NCBI GenBank assembly: GCA_950097145.1
Contig: CATNCF010000001.1
Coordinates: forward strand, 1 to 64,000
Direction of reading: 5' to 3'
Length of the DNA: 64,000 nucleotides
Origin: an uncultured Lachnospiraceae bacterium
GTDB lineage: Bacteria; Bacillota; Clostridia; Lachnospirales; Lachnospiraceae
In this document: piece by piece, positions 49,952 through 59,156 of the stretch
Layout of the letters: each line of letters begins with the position of its first letter
How positions within the stretch are numbered: the stretch's first letter is position 1
Program-made: the position numbers and the translations under genes
Notes under the pieces: model-generated
The model's database searches: none
Seen by the model: only the letters and a program-made list of their open reading frames with translations
Told to the model about the DNA's origin: nothing

Positions 49952-50585
49952 CTAAAATCCTCCTTTTCGTTTCTTCAATCATCTTTGCCCGTTCTGCCAG
50001 CTGTTCTTCTGTAAGACTATCCCTTACATCATGCACTGGCTCATTCTGCTCTATTTTCTGCACCTCCTTAGTTTCTATAGCCGGAACATATTGCTCCTGC
50101 AATAATGCTTTATTATGTGCTACAAACTTCGGTAACTGATAACTATTCTGTGCTGCTTTTGCCTTTGCCTCATATGCCTCTCTAAAATTCGCCCTGTCAG
50201 CTGTCGGATTTTCACTTTGGCATAAGCGGCTCCATCCAAGGTTTTTTACAACAGACAATGTAAGTTCGTCCATTGTTTCAAAAGCCTCCTGCGGATGATA
50301 CCAGCCGTATGTAGACATTGCCCTTTGCACCACGCCCCATGCCTCGTCAAAGCTAAGTACCGGCCGTTGACACCTTTCCACACATAATTTTCTGATTTCT
50401 GCTATATTCGGCGGATAAATGCTTGTGCATATATGCTCCATAACCGCATTCTCTGCTATTTCATATGGCATATCTTTCAGCATTGCATACCAAAAATCCA
50501 TCGAAGCATTGTCTTCCAGTATCTTTGATGCGGGATAGGCTGATTTGATTCCAATGGCCAGTGTCGCAAATTGCTGTTTATCCAT
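49944..50585 (-). CDS. helicase loader/inhibitor-like replication protein
   Basis: A 213-residue helical protein whose N-terminal half (YPASKILEDNASMDFWYAML, YPPNIAEIRKLC) follows the G39P-like loader pattern: a small helical domain that works with the replisome organiser to load helicase. It lies directly after the initiator gene. No phage helicase is present, so it probably acts on the host helicase. Confidence 0.7.
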   Translation of the reverse strand: MDKQQFATLAIGIKSAYPASKILEDNASMDFWYAMLKDMPYEIAENAVMEHICTSIYPPNIAEIRKLCVERCQRPVLSFDEAWGVVQRAMSTYGWYHPQEAFETMDELTLSVVKNLGWSRLCQSENPTADRANFREAYEAKAKAAQNSYQLPKFVAHNKALLQEQYVPAIETKEVQKIEQNEPVHDVRDSLTEEQLAERAKMIEETKRRILGG

Positions 50586-51378
50586 TGCTCGCCCACTCCC
50601 TTGCTCCTGCCGCAAACTGCTCTACTTTAGAGCTGCCTGCCGGCCCCTGATTGTATGGCTGTACATATCCCGGTGTACCACCCTTATCCTGTGTTTTTGA
50701 CAGCCAACTTCCCACAAATCTCTTGATTCCGTTCCTGGTTTTTCGCTTTTTGGGATTATCCATACACCATCCTTTCATCTTCCTAAGCTCCTGCATAATA
50801 TCAACAGCTGGGTAAAGTTCCGCCCACCTATCTACATCTTCCTGGGTAATGGGATATTCTTCCCCTGTGTTCAGCTGCAGGGTAATCACAGGTGGATCCG
50901 GCGGCTCTGCAGCTGCTTGCAGCTCTGAGCAAATATTATGATTGGATTCCGATTCGGTATTGGATTCGGATTGGATTGGATTACGGACGCATCCGCTGTC
51001 TGATGTTTTCGTTTGCTGTCCTCCGCTGTCAAATGACAGCAATCTGCAATCACTTGTAAATTCCGGGTATTTGCTTTTTTGATTACGGATTCTCTGATGG
51101 TCCGCCCAAGTCACCAATTGCAGGTACGGTCTTCCCTGTGTTTCATACACTCTGACCAAGCCTACCGCCGACAACTTATCAAGCGCCTCATTTATGTTCT
51201 TTTCCGTAACATCTTTCAAAGGGAAGCAGGAACCCTTGATTATTTTTGCCCTTCCGTCATATCTCCCAAAATCATCACAAACTACAATCAGCCTATAGAA
51301 CAGGACTTCTTCAAACCAGGATAAGGAATCAATCTCTTCACTTCTGCAGATACTCTCCTTAATTATCCTGTTTGGCAT
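50578..51378 (-). CDS. replication initiator/replisome organiser
   Basis: A 266-residue protein. The N-terminal winged-helix part (MPNRIIKESICRSEEID, FYRLIVVCDDFGRYDGRA) is the phage replisome organiser pattern; a Ser/Asn-rich linker (IQSESNTESESN) is encoded by the GGATT repeats; a C-terminal DnaD-like part follows (IKRFVGSWLSK). It would bind origin repeats, probably those in its own gene, and recruit the loader encoded next. Confidence 0.82.
   Translation of the reverse strand: MPNRIIKESICRSEEIDSLSWFEEVLFYRLIVVCDDFGRYDGRAKIIKGSCFPLKDVTEKNINEALDKLSAVGLVRVYETQGRPYLQLVTWADHQRIRNQKSKYPEFTSDCRLLSFDSGGQQTKTSDSGCVRNPIQSESNTESESNHNICSELQAAAEPPDPPVITLQLNTGEEYPITQEDVDRWAELYPAVDIMQELRKMKGWCMDNPKKRKTRNGIKRFVGSWLSKTQDKGGTPGYVQPYNQGPAGSSKVEQFAAGAREWASNG
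50941..51035. repeat. iteron-like GGATT repeats in initiator gene, candidate origin
   Basis: Short TGGATT/CGGATT units repeat several times between 50941 and 50982, then ATTGGATTACGGACGC (50975-50990) and, after 34 bases, GCTGTCAAATG (51025-51035) next to other GCTGTC copies. Phage origins are often inside initiator genes. A second related block lies at 58945-59024. Confidence 0.6.
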
Positions 51379-51430
51379 TCAATCACTCCTTCCAGCTGCC
51401 AGGGGATTGTTATGCCCCTGGTGCTATTTT

Positions 51431-54400
51431 TTAATAAATTACCTTGCTCCCATTCTCCGTCTTCACAACATCCAAATTCTGAGGGAATCTGGCTTTCATG
51501 GTCGGATCATGGGTAATTGCCATAATCTTAATATTGCTATACCTGCTCTGGATGGTTTCCAATGCGTCACAGTATGCCTGTATTCCATCCCCATCCAAGA
51601 ACGGGGGCTCGTCGATAAAGAGCATTCCGAGCTGGATGCCGGCAGATGATGATTTGATTTCTGCCAACGCAAGGATAACTGACAGGGAAGACTTCACTTT
51701 TTCCCCACCGGACTTCGATAAATATGGCAATACCGATTTTCCGTATTCCTCTATGAAAATATCCAGCGATACTTTTTCCTTTCCATTCTTCTGCAACCTT
51801 TCCAAGCGGAACTCCACCCCCATCTTGCCCCCGGTCATTTGTCCGAGTATGGTATTGGAGGTAGCCGTCAACTGTGGAATAATGGAACGGATAATCTGGT
51901 GCGGCACTCCGCTCTGACTGAACGCAACTTTCAGCGTGTCATAGTCTGCTGTTTCCTTTGCATACCCTGTCTGCCTCTCCTGCAATACCGTAATCTCTTT
52001 TTTCAGCTTGGCAATCTGCTCCGACTTCTGCTGTAACGCTCCAATCTTCATCTGTTTTTCTTTTACCAGGGAATTCAAAGCCTCCACGTCAGCATTCATT
52101 TTGGCAACAATCCCCGCCAGTTCTTCCATTCCGCTCATAGCAAGAATTTCTTTATCCGCCTCTGTCTGTTTTTCTGCAATATCTGTATCAATGTTCAGAA
52201 GTTCCCCTGTCAGTTCCAATACACGATTTTTCGCTGTGAGGTTTCTTTCTTCTGCCACTGGCAGCTGCTTCTCTTTTTCAAGCCATGGTTCGAGTGATAC
52301 TATCTCACTTTGAACTTTGGCATGTATAGAAAACGCATCCGCATATAAGTCACGCTCTTTTTCTGCCACCATGCCCTCTGTTTTGACCTCAGCAAGCCTT
52401 TTTTCCGCTTCGAGTATATTTGACTGCAGATGCTTAATATCAGCCTCTAACAGTGCAATTTTGCCTTCACGCTGCTTAATAACTTCAAGCTGTGACACAT
52501 ATGGAAGAAGTGCGGCACATTCTTTTTGCAGCGTGGAAAGCACTTCTGCGTCAAATTCTATTGCATTCATTGCAGACAATTTTTCATCAACTTCCAGTTT
52601 CGATTTTGCAAGCTCTGTTTCACGTCTGGCCGCAATATCCACATAGATTCCATCAAGCGCCGCCAGCTCCTCTTTCGCCCCAATGGCATCCTGCAAAAAT
52701 TTACAGTGTGCATTATCAATATCAACACATCCTGATTCGCTGAGAATTTCCACTTTCTTTTCTAGCACCCTTTTCTGCTCGTCTGCAGACTGCTTCTCCG
52801 TATCAAACTTCCTTGTTATTTCATCATGTCGGAAAACTGCCGCAGCATACTCTGTCTTTGCTTTCTGGTACACAACTGCTTTTTCCTGCATTTCATCCAG
52901 TTCCGTCTTCTTCCGGGCATATAACTCTGCTTTCTCTTTGACAACCGAATCCTGATCCGTCGGCTGTGCCAATGACAGTTCTTTCTTTTTCTGCTCTACC
53001 CTTGCTTTATATGCGTCAATGGTTTCCTGCTCTGTCACCGCCTGTTTTGCAAGGTTCTCAGCCTCCTGCTTTTTGGAGGAATAGAGCGCCGATTCCCCTG
53101 CCAGTTCCAATTCACGTTTCAGCAGAGATTTATGTTCAGCAACCTTTTCCTCAATCTCTGCCCTTCCCTCAAGAATGATTGCACTGCTGTCAATAATTGC
53201 CTGCTGAGTGGCTCTACTTTGCTCTGTCGCTGTCTTTTTGCTCTGCAGAGTAGTAATAGATGCCAGCAGTTTTGCCCGCCTCTCTGCGGCCGCCTGTTGA
53301 TTTGCAAGGATAAGCTTCTGCTGATCCCTCTCTGCGATCTTTGATTGCAGACTGCTCTCATGCCCTGCCAATTCCGTCCTGCACACTTCAAGTTCTTCAT
53401 CAGGGCTTCCAAATTCAGCAATCGTTCTGTTGTGAACTTCAACCTCCTGCTTTAGCTCCCTGCCCTTTGCACCGTTTACCTTTGCTTTATCAAAGGCAAT
53501 TTTCTCCATAATTTGGTACACGCCTAACCCAAGTAGCGTTCCGAGCACTTCCACACGTTCCTCCGGCTTTGCCTGCAAGAATAAACCGTACTGGTCCTGC
53601 ATGATAAGGGCGCATGATTTGAATGTGAAACTATCCATACCAAGAATGTTCAATATTTCCTGCTGGGTATCGTTATATCGTTCCTTGGAGCAGTCTTTCC
53701 ATTCCCCGTCTGCAAATTCCGCAATATTCAAAGTACCTTTTCCGGAACGTGCCCTTGTTCTTGTTACCCGGTATTTCTTCTCGCCTATGCGGAATGTGAA
53801 CATGATTGAGCCAGAACGTGCCTTTTCATCATTCCTGAGCCAAGGGGATTTCCCTGTATCGTCTTTGATAACCCCCTCCCTCGGTTCCTCAAAAAGACAA
53901 TCAATAATGGCATCCATAAACAGACTGCTTTTTCCGGCTCCATTCTGCCCATTGATAGTACAGAATGTAATATCCTCGAAATTAAAGGTTTCTTCCTCAT
54001 AATTGCGGTAATTCTTAACTGCAATTTCCACTGGCTCAAATGTTCCGGTATTAGCAGCTGCAGTCATACTCGCCTCTGCCTCTGCGATAATTGGTCTTGC
54101 CTTCAGCACCAGCTCCTGTACCTTTTCCGGTTCCACCTGCTTCTCTTCCAGATACTTAATGAGGTTTGCTTCTGGGTCCGTTGCCTTTGCAAGCTCTGTC
54201 CTGTTTGCAAATTCATCTATTTTATCCGGCAGAATTTCCCAAACCATAAAGGCGCCATCATCAAGCAGCGTTCTCTCCAAAACCGCTTTATTCAAAGCCT
54301 TGCTGTTATCTGCAGAGCAGGTATAATGTATTCTGACAATCTTATCCTGCACCGCCCCGTTATATCTCCAATAATTAAATGCCACCTCGTCAATGTGTCC

Positions 54401-55279
54401 AAGGTTGATAGCAGTAATGTCTGTATCCGTAAAGTCAAATGTGATAAACTCCCTGATTGGTGTCTTGTAAAATCTGCTGTCCCATCCATCAAATGGCATA
54501 TCCGTATGTATCCAGAACCCTCTTTCCTGCCCCTCGTCATTAAAATTCATGGCATTTATCGCACCGGAATAGTACCAATCCTGCGACAATATCCTCTGCG
54601 GCCTGTGGATATGCCCCAGAGCTACCAGGTCATACCCCGCCGCCATCAATGCCTCCTGCGGAATAATCGGCTCAAACTGTGTCAGCATCATTGTCTGTCC
54701 GCTCTCCGTATTACATCCGGGAACGGTATAGTGCGCCATAAGCACGCTCTTCTTATTTGGTTCACACTGTGCCTTTAATCCCGTAACAATGTTTGCAAGC
54801 TCCTGCGTAAATACCACGTTTTCTTCATCACTGGAAAGCCCCGGGAACTTCGCCCTGTAAGTTCCCCTGTCAAATCCCGGCAACACTGCAATATCCACAT
54901 CATTAAAGGAAATCACCTGCGGAGTAATCACAATATGTACATTCTGGCAGTCTGCAAACATTTCAGAGAGAACATTGAACTGTCCTGCTCCGTCATGGTT
55001 TGGTGTGCCACGCATAACAATTACCTGCTTTGATACCGCCGCCAGTTCCCGGATGTAGTGGATTGCTGTGATAATTTCCTCACAACACCTGTCGGACCAC
55101 AAGCGGCCGACATGGAACACATCTCCAGAAATAAGAGAGTAGTCCGGCTGTTCCTCCTTTGCCACCCTTACCAGTTCATTAAGGCAGCTCTTTGTATCTT
55201 CTGTTCGGAGATTTACCCCATCTTTGACCGGACTTCGGAATGTTCCAAGATGCCAGTCTGCTGTATGTAAAATCTTCAT
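51431..55279 (-). CDS. single-chain SbcD-SbcC (Mre11-Rad50-like) nuclease-ATPase
   Basis: A 1282-residue protein joining two usually separate proteins. Residues 1-400 are SbcD-like: HTADWHLG, ISGDVFH, RGTPNHD, MAHYTVPG and LGHIHRPQ hold the metal ligands. Residues about 425-1282 are SbcC-like: Walker A NGQNGAGKSS near 443, long coiled coils, a hook with two Cys (SGCVDIDNAHC), signature SKSGGEKVKSSLS and Walker B MLFIDEP near 1221. It would process DNA ends and hairpins in phage recombination or defence against host nucleases. Confidence 0.9.
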   Translation of the reverse strand: MKILHTADWHLGTFRSPVKDGVNLRTEDTKSCLNELVRVAKEEQPDYSLISGDVFHVGRLWSDRCCEEIITAIHYIRELAAVSKQVIVMRGTPNHDGAGQFNVLSEMFADCQNVHIVITPQVISFNDVDIAVLPGFDRGTYRAKFPGLSSDEENVVFTQELANIVTGLKAQCEPNKKSVLMAHYTVPGCNTESGQTMMLTQFEPIIPQEALMAAGYDLVALGHIHRPQRILSQDWYYSGAINAMNFNDEGQERGFWIHTDMPFDGWDSRFYKTPIREFITFDFTDTDITAINLGHIDEVAFNYWRYNGAVQDKIVRIHYTCSADNSKALNKAVLERTLLDDGAFMVWEILPDKIDEFANRTELAKATDPEANLIKYLEEKQVEPEKVQELVLKARPIIAEAEASMTAAANTGTFEPVEIAVKNYRNYEEETFNFEDITFCTINGQNGAGKSSLFMDAIIDCLFEEPREGVIKDDTGKSPWLRNDEKARSGSIMFTFRIGEKKYRVTRTRARSGKGTLNIAEFADGEWKDCSKERYNDTQQEILNILGMDSFTFKSCALIMQDQYGLFLQAKPEERVEVLGTLLGLGVYQIMEKIAFDKAKVNGAKGRELKQEVEVHNRTIAEFGSPDEELEVCRTELAGHESSLQSKIAERDQQKLILANQQAAAERRAKLLASITTLQSKKTATEQSRATQQAIIDSSAIILEGRAEIEEKVAEHKSLLKRELELAGESALYSSKKQEAENLAKQAVTEQETIDAYKARVEQKKKELSLAQPTDQDSVVKEKAELYARKKTELDEMQEKAVVYQKAKTEYAAAVFRHDEITRKFDTEKQSADEQKRVLEKKVEILSESGCVDIDNAHCKFLQDAIGAKEELAALDGIYVDIAARRETELAKSKLEVDEKLSAMNAIEFDAEVLSTLQKECAALLPYVSQLEVIKQREGKIALLEADIKHLQSNILEAEKRLAEVKTEGMVAEKERDLYADAFSIHAKVQSEIVSLEPWLEKEKQLPVAEERNLTAKNRVLELTGELLNIDTDIAEKQTEADKEILAMSGMEELAGIVAKMNADVEALNSLVKEKQMKIGALQQKSEQIAKLKKEITVLQERQTGYAKETADYDTLKVAFSQSGVPHQIIRSIIPQLTATSNTILGQMTGGKMGVEFRLERLQKNGKEKVSLDIFIEEYGKSVLPYLSKSGGEKVKSSLSVILALAEIKSSSAGIQLGMLFIDEPPFLDGDGIQAYCDALETIQSRYSNIKIMAITHDPTMKARFPQNLDVVKTENGSKVIY

Positions 55280-55719
55280 TTCCCTAACGCCTCCTTTGTC
55301 GCTTTCATAGTGAAAATCAGGTTATTCAGTTCCAGTTCCAACAGCTCAAATACACTGTCTTCAATACCACAGAAATCTATACCGTCTCCGCCCCATTCTT
55401 CTCCCACAAAGAGGATATTTCCCATAATCGGACATCCATGCTGCTCTGTCCTGTATAAGTAGCTGCCAATCAAATTTGGCACATTCTCTTTTAATCTGCC
55501 TTCTTCATCTATCAGCATACTTACGCACTGGCCGGGTATTTTGGACGGACGGTCAAACATATGCAATTCTGTATAAAGCCTATCCGGCATGACATGTTCA
55601 TAAATACGACAGTCATTTCCGATCAGTTCCCGCAAAAACTGGTTCTGTTCTTCATGGGTACCATCTGGAAATTCATGTACAGATAATTCAAGGTCCGTAG
55701 AAATCTTAATCAGTTTCAT
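55276..55719 (-). CDS. DUF3846-like protein
   Basis: A 147-residue protein from ATG 55719 (AAGGAGCAGG upstream). A DCRIYEHVMPDRLYTELHMF then PNLIGSYLY and GNILFVGEE segment matches DUF3846-type proteins, common on plasmids and phages and of unknown role. It overlaps the SbcDC start by four bases. Confidence 0.65.
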   Translation of the reverse strand: MKLIKISTDLELSVHEFPDGTHEEQNQFLRELIGNDCRIYEHVMPDRLYTELHMFDRPSKIPGQCVSMLIDEEGRLKENVPNLIGSYLYRTEQHGCPIMGNILFVGEEWGGDGIDFCGIEDSVFELLELELNNLIFTMKATKEALGK

Positions 55720-56873
55720 TTTCCTGCTCCTTTCTGACACTTCATGCACAACGGTTTGCCAAATTTGTTAATTGAATATTCATACGCTCTCTCCGTAATT
55801 TCCTTACCGCATTCGTCACAGAAATAGCCTGTGGATTCCTCCTGCCCCGTTTCCTGCTGTGCTGGCGGTTCTCTATGCTCCTGTTCTCTTTCCGGCTCCT
55901 CCTGCCGATAATCATCTGCATAATTTTCTTCATCTGCAGAGTGCTCAGAAACAAAAGCAGGGTTATCAAGATTTTCTTCCGGATCAAAGCTATCTGCAAA
56001 TGCCTCTGTCGCAAACGGAAGAGCTGCCGGCGGCGCGGACGTGGCTCCAAACATATTTCCCATAGAACTCATTCCCTGCTGTAACATAGCCTGCCTTACG
56101 TTCGCATCCGAATAATCCGGAGAGAATGTCACAGTCGGAACCGCAAAAGGTTTCTTCAACTCTTGCAGCTGATATGTCCCCTTAATTCCTAAAAGGGCTC
56201 TGATAACCCGAAGGATTGCCCCAGTTTGCGCCTTTTCGGATGCTGTCTTTCGGAGGAGCGTCATGTTTACCAGAATAGAACGCTCAATATATTTTTCCCG
56301 GTCGCAATCGGCAATCACATAATATTTCTCCGGCTTATTCCATTTGTTGAGCTTTTCTGGATCCTCATGCCATTCCCCTTTGAACATATCCGCTGCGGAT
56401 TTGGCAGCTTTCCAATCGCGAATGCCCATAATGGACTTATCCATAAACTCAAGGCGGTACTTTGCCTCTTCATCGTCCAGGCAGATACGTTTCGTTTCCG
56501 CATGTGTCTTAAAAGTGCCATCAGGAAGCCTTACCGCTCCGTAGGCTTTACCGACATAAGTATTTGCATTTTCTCTGGTTACTGTTGTGTATTCCGGGTG
56601 GAACTGGATGCCTGCAGCGGTAGCCAGTTTCATCAAAAGCGGCTTTGCAAGAGAAAACACATCCACATAAACAGCATTTCCGTTTCTGTCTTCTCCCACC
56701 TTCGTATTTCCAACCTTGAAAATATCGCCGGAATTATCCGAAGTATCCGGCACAACCTCCATAACAGTACATTTATAAAAAGGATTGATCTGCACCGATG
56801 TAGCTGCTGGTATCAGCAGATTGCAGTTTTGATATTTTGACTGAATTTCAGCCAAAGTAGTAGAATTGTTCAT
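55716..56873 (-). CDS. putative recombination (annealing-type) protein with C-terminal zinc ribbon
   Basis: A 385-residue protein. SKYQNCNLLIPAATSVQINP at the N-terminus and a KAQTGAILRVIRALLGIKGTY helix near residue 220 are features of a conserved phage protein that I associate, without certainty, with single-strand annealing. An acidic linker leads to a zinc ribbon (CDECGKEITERAYEYSI, CMKCQKG). The place before SbcDC supports recombination. An alternative is a chaperone-like or ssDNA-binding role. Confidence 0.55.
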   Translation of the reverse strand: MNNSTTLAEIQSKYQNCNLLIPAATSVQINPFYKCTVMEVVPDTSDNSGDIFKVGNTKVGEDRNGNAVYVDVFSLAKPLLMKLATAAGIQFHPEYTTVTRENANTYVGKAYGAVRLPDGTFKTHAETKRICLDDEEAKYRLEFMDKSIMGIRDWKAAKSAADMFKGEWHEDPEKLNKWNKPEKYYVIADCDREKYIERSILVNMTLLRKTASEKAQTGAILRVIRALLGIKGTYQLQELKKPFAVPTVTFSPDYSDANVRQAMLQQGMSSMGNMFGATSAPPAALPFATEAFADSFDPEENLDNPAFVSEHSADEENYADDYRQEEPEREQEHREPPAQQETGQEESTGYFCDECGKEITERAYEYSINKFGKPLCMKCQKGAGK

Positions 56874-56906
56874 AAAATTACCTCCATATTGTATTTTTTG
56901 CTTGAT

Positions 56907-57215
56907 TTATAAAGCAGGAACTGCTACAATATGGTTATCCGTAGGGGCGCTCTGGCAAATTGCCGAGTGCTCTTTTTCCATATCACGCAGTGCGCTGCAC
57001 AAATCCATAGTGAACTTTGAAAAAGCAAGGCTTCTGACATATTCCTCCGTCAGCTTTACGAGGTACCAGTGCTGTAACACCACCGCCCGGCGCTCTCGAT
57101 TGTATATGTACTCCTGCTTTCTTCTGGCATAGTCTAATGCCTCATTGAACTGTTCATCTGTTATCACGCATCCAAGAAGCTCCTCTACTTCTCGTTTATT
57201 TACGACTTCGCTCAT
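56907..57215 (-). CDS. hypothetical early protein
   Basis: A 102-residue helical protein starting MSEVVNKREVEELLGCVI with GGAGGATTTGG upstream. RKQEYIYNRERRAVVLQHWY resembles small proteins found in Clostridia phage early regions. Role unknown. Overlaps the membrane protein upstream by 20 bases. Confidence 0.62.
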   Translation of the reverse strand: MSEVVNKREVEELLGCVITDEQFNEALDYARRKQEYIYNRERRAVVLQHWYLVKLTEEYVRSLAFSKFTMDLCSALRDMEKEHSAICQSAPTDNHIVAVPAL

Positions 57216-57423
57216 GTTCCAAATCCTCCAATGTGTCAAATAAATAATTGATTGCTTTCCATGCCACCCAATAGGCTATGAGTATCAGACAGTATTCGCC
57301 GCCGATGGCCTCATATCCCCTTTTTAGGTATGCCGCATGGATGGACCATCTTCCGACAGCGATTGTTACCCCCAGGGCATACACAACCGCTATCAGATTT
57401 CTCACAGCCTTTCTTCTAATCAC
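57196..57423 (-). CDS. small membrane protein
   Basis: A 75-residue protein with two hydrophobic segments (LIAVVYALGVTIAVG and YCLILIAYWVAWKAI). The GTG at 57423 is favoured: GGAGGGAGAC lies upstream and overlap with the SleB-like gene is eight bases. Possibly helps the secreted hydrolase or alters the membrane; unknown. Confidence 0.58.
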   Translation of the reverse strand: MIRRKAVRNLIAVVYALGVTIAVGRWSIHAAYLKRGYEAIGGEYCLILIAYWVAWKAINYLFDTLEDLEHERSRK

Positions 57424-58045
57424 CGTCTCCCTCCTTGTCTGTGTAAAAATAATGCTTTCCATGCCGGAACAGAAACGTAAGATTTTCGCTGTGCCATGTA
57501 GATTCGCTCTTGCTTTCAAAATAAGTGGCACCATGGCTTTCATCCCATTTATCCTGCATTATTAAATCCAATGCCGCCCAACAGTCCGCATCAGGCTCAA
57601 CTCTGTCGAACCTTCCATTGCTTATAGGGCTGAACTGCCCTGGCTGATATATCACCTCCTCAATAGTGTCCGGGAATTCTTCATCATCCCAAACCCGATT
57701 GAGTACCACCAGCATTACAAGGGCTTTTCCCTCTGTGTCCTCGCTCTCTGCCTCTGCCATAGCCAATTTTGCAAGCAAATAGGATTCTTCTGCACTCCAA
57801 TCCAAACTGGCAACCGTAGACTGATAGGGTGCTTCTGTGTGGTTCTCCGTAGGGGCAATTTCCGTTATTGCCTGCCTTGGCTCGGCTGTTGTTTCTGGCT
57901 CTATGGCAACTGTAGTTTCAGATGTCGGTCTTTGCTCTGGCTTTTCATCCGCCGGCATTCCGTCCAGACTGCTTGCAAGTGCCACAGCTGATAAAGCAGC
58001 AAGCGTTATTACAATAGCAACGCTAAATACACATCTTCTTTTCAT
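57416..58045 (-). CDS. secreted SleB-like cell wall hydrolase
   Basis: A 209-residue protein: a signal peptide (MKRRCVFSVAIVITLAALSA), a Pro/Thr/Glu linker to about residue 85, and a SleB/CwlJ-type hydrolase domain (YLLAKLAMAEAESEDTEGKA, VLNRVWDDEEFPDTI, FSPISNGRF). These enzymes cleave peptidoglycan, often in spores or at the cell surface. It lies among early genes, not with the lysis genes. AGGGAGGGCAGC precedes ATG 58045. Confidence 0.8.
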   Translation of the reverse strand: MKRRCVFSVAIVITLAALSAVALASSLDGMPADEKPEQRPTSETTVAIEPETTAEPRQAITEIAPTENHTEAPYQSTVASLDWSAEESYLLAKLAMAEAESEDTEGKALVMLVVLNRVWDDEEFPDTIEEVIYQPGQFSPISNGRFDRVEPDADCWAALDLIMQDKWDESHGATYFESKSESTWHSENLTFLFRHGKHYFYTDKEGDGD

Positions 58046-58226
58046 AGCTGCCCTCCCTGTTATCGAACACAAACGTAAGCTGTCCGGCTTTGGATTCCAT
58101 TTTTAAATGCCTGTCAAAAAATTCCCGTTTCTTCTCCTGCTCTTTTGCCTTTTCATTTTCGCAATCGCACTTCTCGCCCGGATCCAGATTACAACCACAT
58201 TTCGGGCAAGTGTTGTAGTATGCCAT
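58023..58226 (-). CDS. small zinc-ribbon protein
   Basis: A 67-residue protein starting MAYYNTCPKCGCNLDPGEKC with AGGAGGTGCGAT upstream; a CxxC-C-CxC cluster suggests a zinc site, followed by a charged helix. Function unknown. Overlaps the SleB-like gene. Confidence 0.65.
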   Translation of the reverse strand: MAYYNTCPKCGCNLDPGEKCDCENEKAKEQEKKREFFDRHLKMESKAGQLTFVFDNREGSYEKKMCI

Positions 58227-58236
58227 ATCGCACCTC

Positions 58237-58485
58237 CTATTCTCCGTTGATAACCTTATCCACTTCATCCATAGGGATATCAAAAATATCCGAAAACAGA
58301 TACTTGTTTGCTTTCCCTGCCGGGAACGGATGGTTCCCTTTCTTCTTAGCCTGTTCGTTCACTTCACGAACAATGTCATATGCTTTGCTTTTTCCACATC
58401 CAAGGAGCGTAGCCACATCTTCCTGGGTAACAAATATTCGTGTACTTCTCCGTACAACTCCCGGAGCCTCTGCCAATGCCTGCAT
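58237..58485 (-). CDS. excisionase-like HTH protein
   Basis: An 82-residue protein with a MerR/excisionase-like winged HTH (RIFVTQEDVATLLGCGKSKA). Position near the integrase side and early promoter fits an excisionase or a small DNA-binding regulator. A KANKYLFSDIFDIPM segment follows. Confidence 0.68.
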   Translation of the reverse strand: MQALAEAPGVVRRSTRIFVTQEDVATLLGCGKSKAYDIVREVNEQAKKKGNHPFPAGKANKYLFSDIFDIPMDEVDKVINGE

Positions 58486-58486
58486 T

Positions 58487-58912
58487 CTATTCGCCTCCTA
58501 TCAAATCTTGTTTAACCAGCTTATCCAGCGTCACACCGAAGAAGTCAGCCAGCTTTTCTAAATTCTCAACAGATATTTCTCTTTTCCCTGCTTCAATAAG
58601 AGATAGGCTACTTTTGTTCTTTAACCCCAACAGCTCTCCCATCTGCTCCTGTGATATTTCATGGCTTAAACGGAGATACCGTATATTACCTGCATATTTG
58701 GGAATGGGCGGTTTCAAATCCCTCAATACCAAATCATCAAGGGTTACACCGAAATACTTCGCCAGTCGAATAATCATTTCTATATCTGGTTTTCTTTCTC
58801 CCGTTTCCCAATTACCAACTGTTGCACGACTTAAACCCATATCTGCTGAAAAATCTTTTTGGCTTAATCCTTTTTGTTCACGCAGATATTTCAAATTTTG
58901 TGCTAAGTACAA
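58487..58912 (-). CDS. tandem XRE-family regulator
   Basis: A 141-residue protein with two Cro/CI HTH domains: LREQKGLSQKDFSADMGLSR and LSHEISQEQMGELLGLKNKS. I start it at TTG 58912 because AGGAGG lies seven bases before it; a GTG at 59011 would read through the iteron-like block and has no ribosome site. Probably an early regulator. Confidence 0.72.
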   Translation of the reverse strand: MYLAQNLKYLREQKGLSQKDFSADMGLSRATVGNWETGERKPDIEMIIRLAKYFGVTLDDLVLRDLKPPIPKYAGNIRYLRLSHEISQEQMGELLGLKNKSSLSLIEAGKREISVENLEKLADFFGVTLDKLVKQDLIGGE

Positions 58913-58944
58913 ATTGCCACCTCCTGTCTGCTCAAAACATTTAA

Positions 58945-59024
58945 CCGAATTGGATTCATATTTGGATTTGGATTCATATTCGGATTGGATTACGGACGCT
59001 CTTGTTGTCACTTGCTGTCAAATG
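58945..59024. repeat. second GGATT iteron-like block
   Basis: TTGGATTCATA-type units repeat (58949-58991), then ATTGGATTACGGACGC (58984-58999), identical to 50975-50990, and GCTGTCAAATG (59014-59024), identical to 51025-51035. The order matches the block in the initiator gene. Probably a second initiator-binding region. Confidence 0.6.
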
Positions 59025-59048
59025 TCCGCAATGGGTATGTAAAATTTT

Positions 59049-59156
59049 TTAGCTTTTATGAGCCAATGATACCGTCGGACTGTCCTTGCCTTTTGCTCGA
59101 TCCAGTGATACCGCCAACCCTTTGAGCTTTATAATCACAGATTTTTCTTTATCCAT
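59049..59156 (-). CDS. possible 35-residue protein
   Basis: MDKEKSVIIKLKGLAVSLDR and a short end. It overlaps the end of the HTH gene upstream in another frame and lacks a clear ribosome site. Listed as doubtful. Confidence 0.3.
   Translation of the reverse strand: MDKEKSVIIKLKGLAVSLDRAKGKDSPTVSLAHKS

Noticed and set aside
58913-59011. N-terminal extension of the tandem XRE protein from GTG 59011
   Set aside because: It encodes the iteron-like repeats and has no ribosome site, while TTG 58912 has AGGAGG seven bases upstream.
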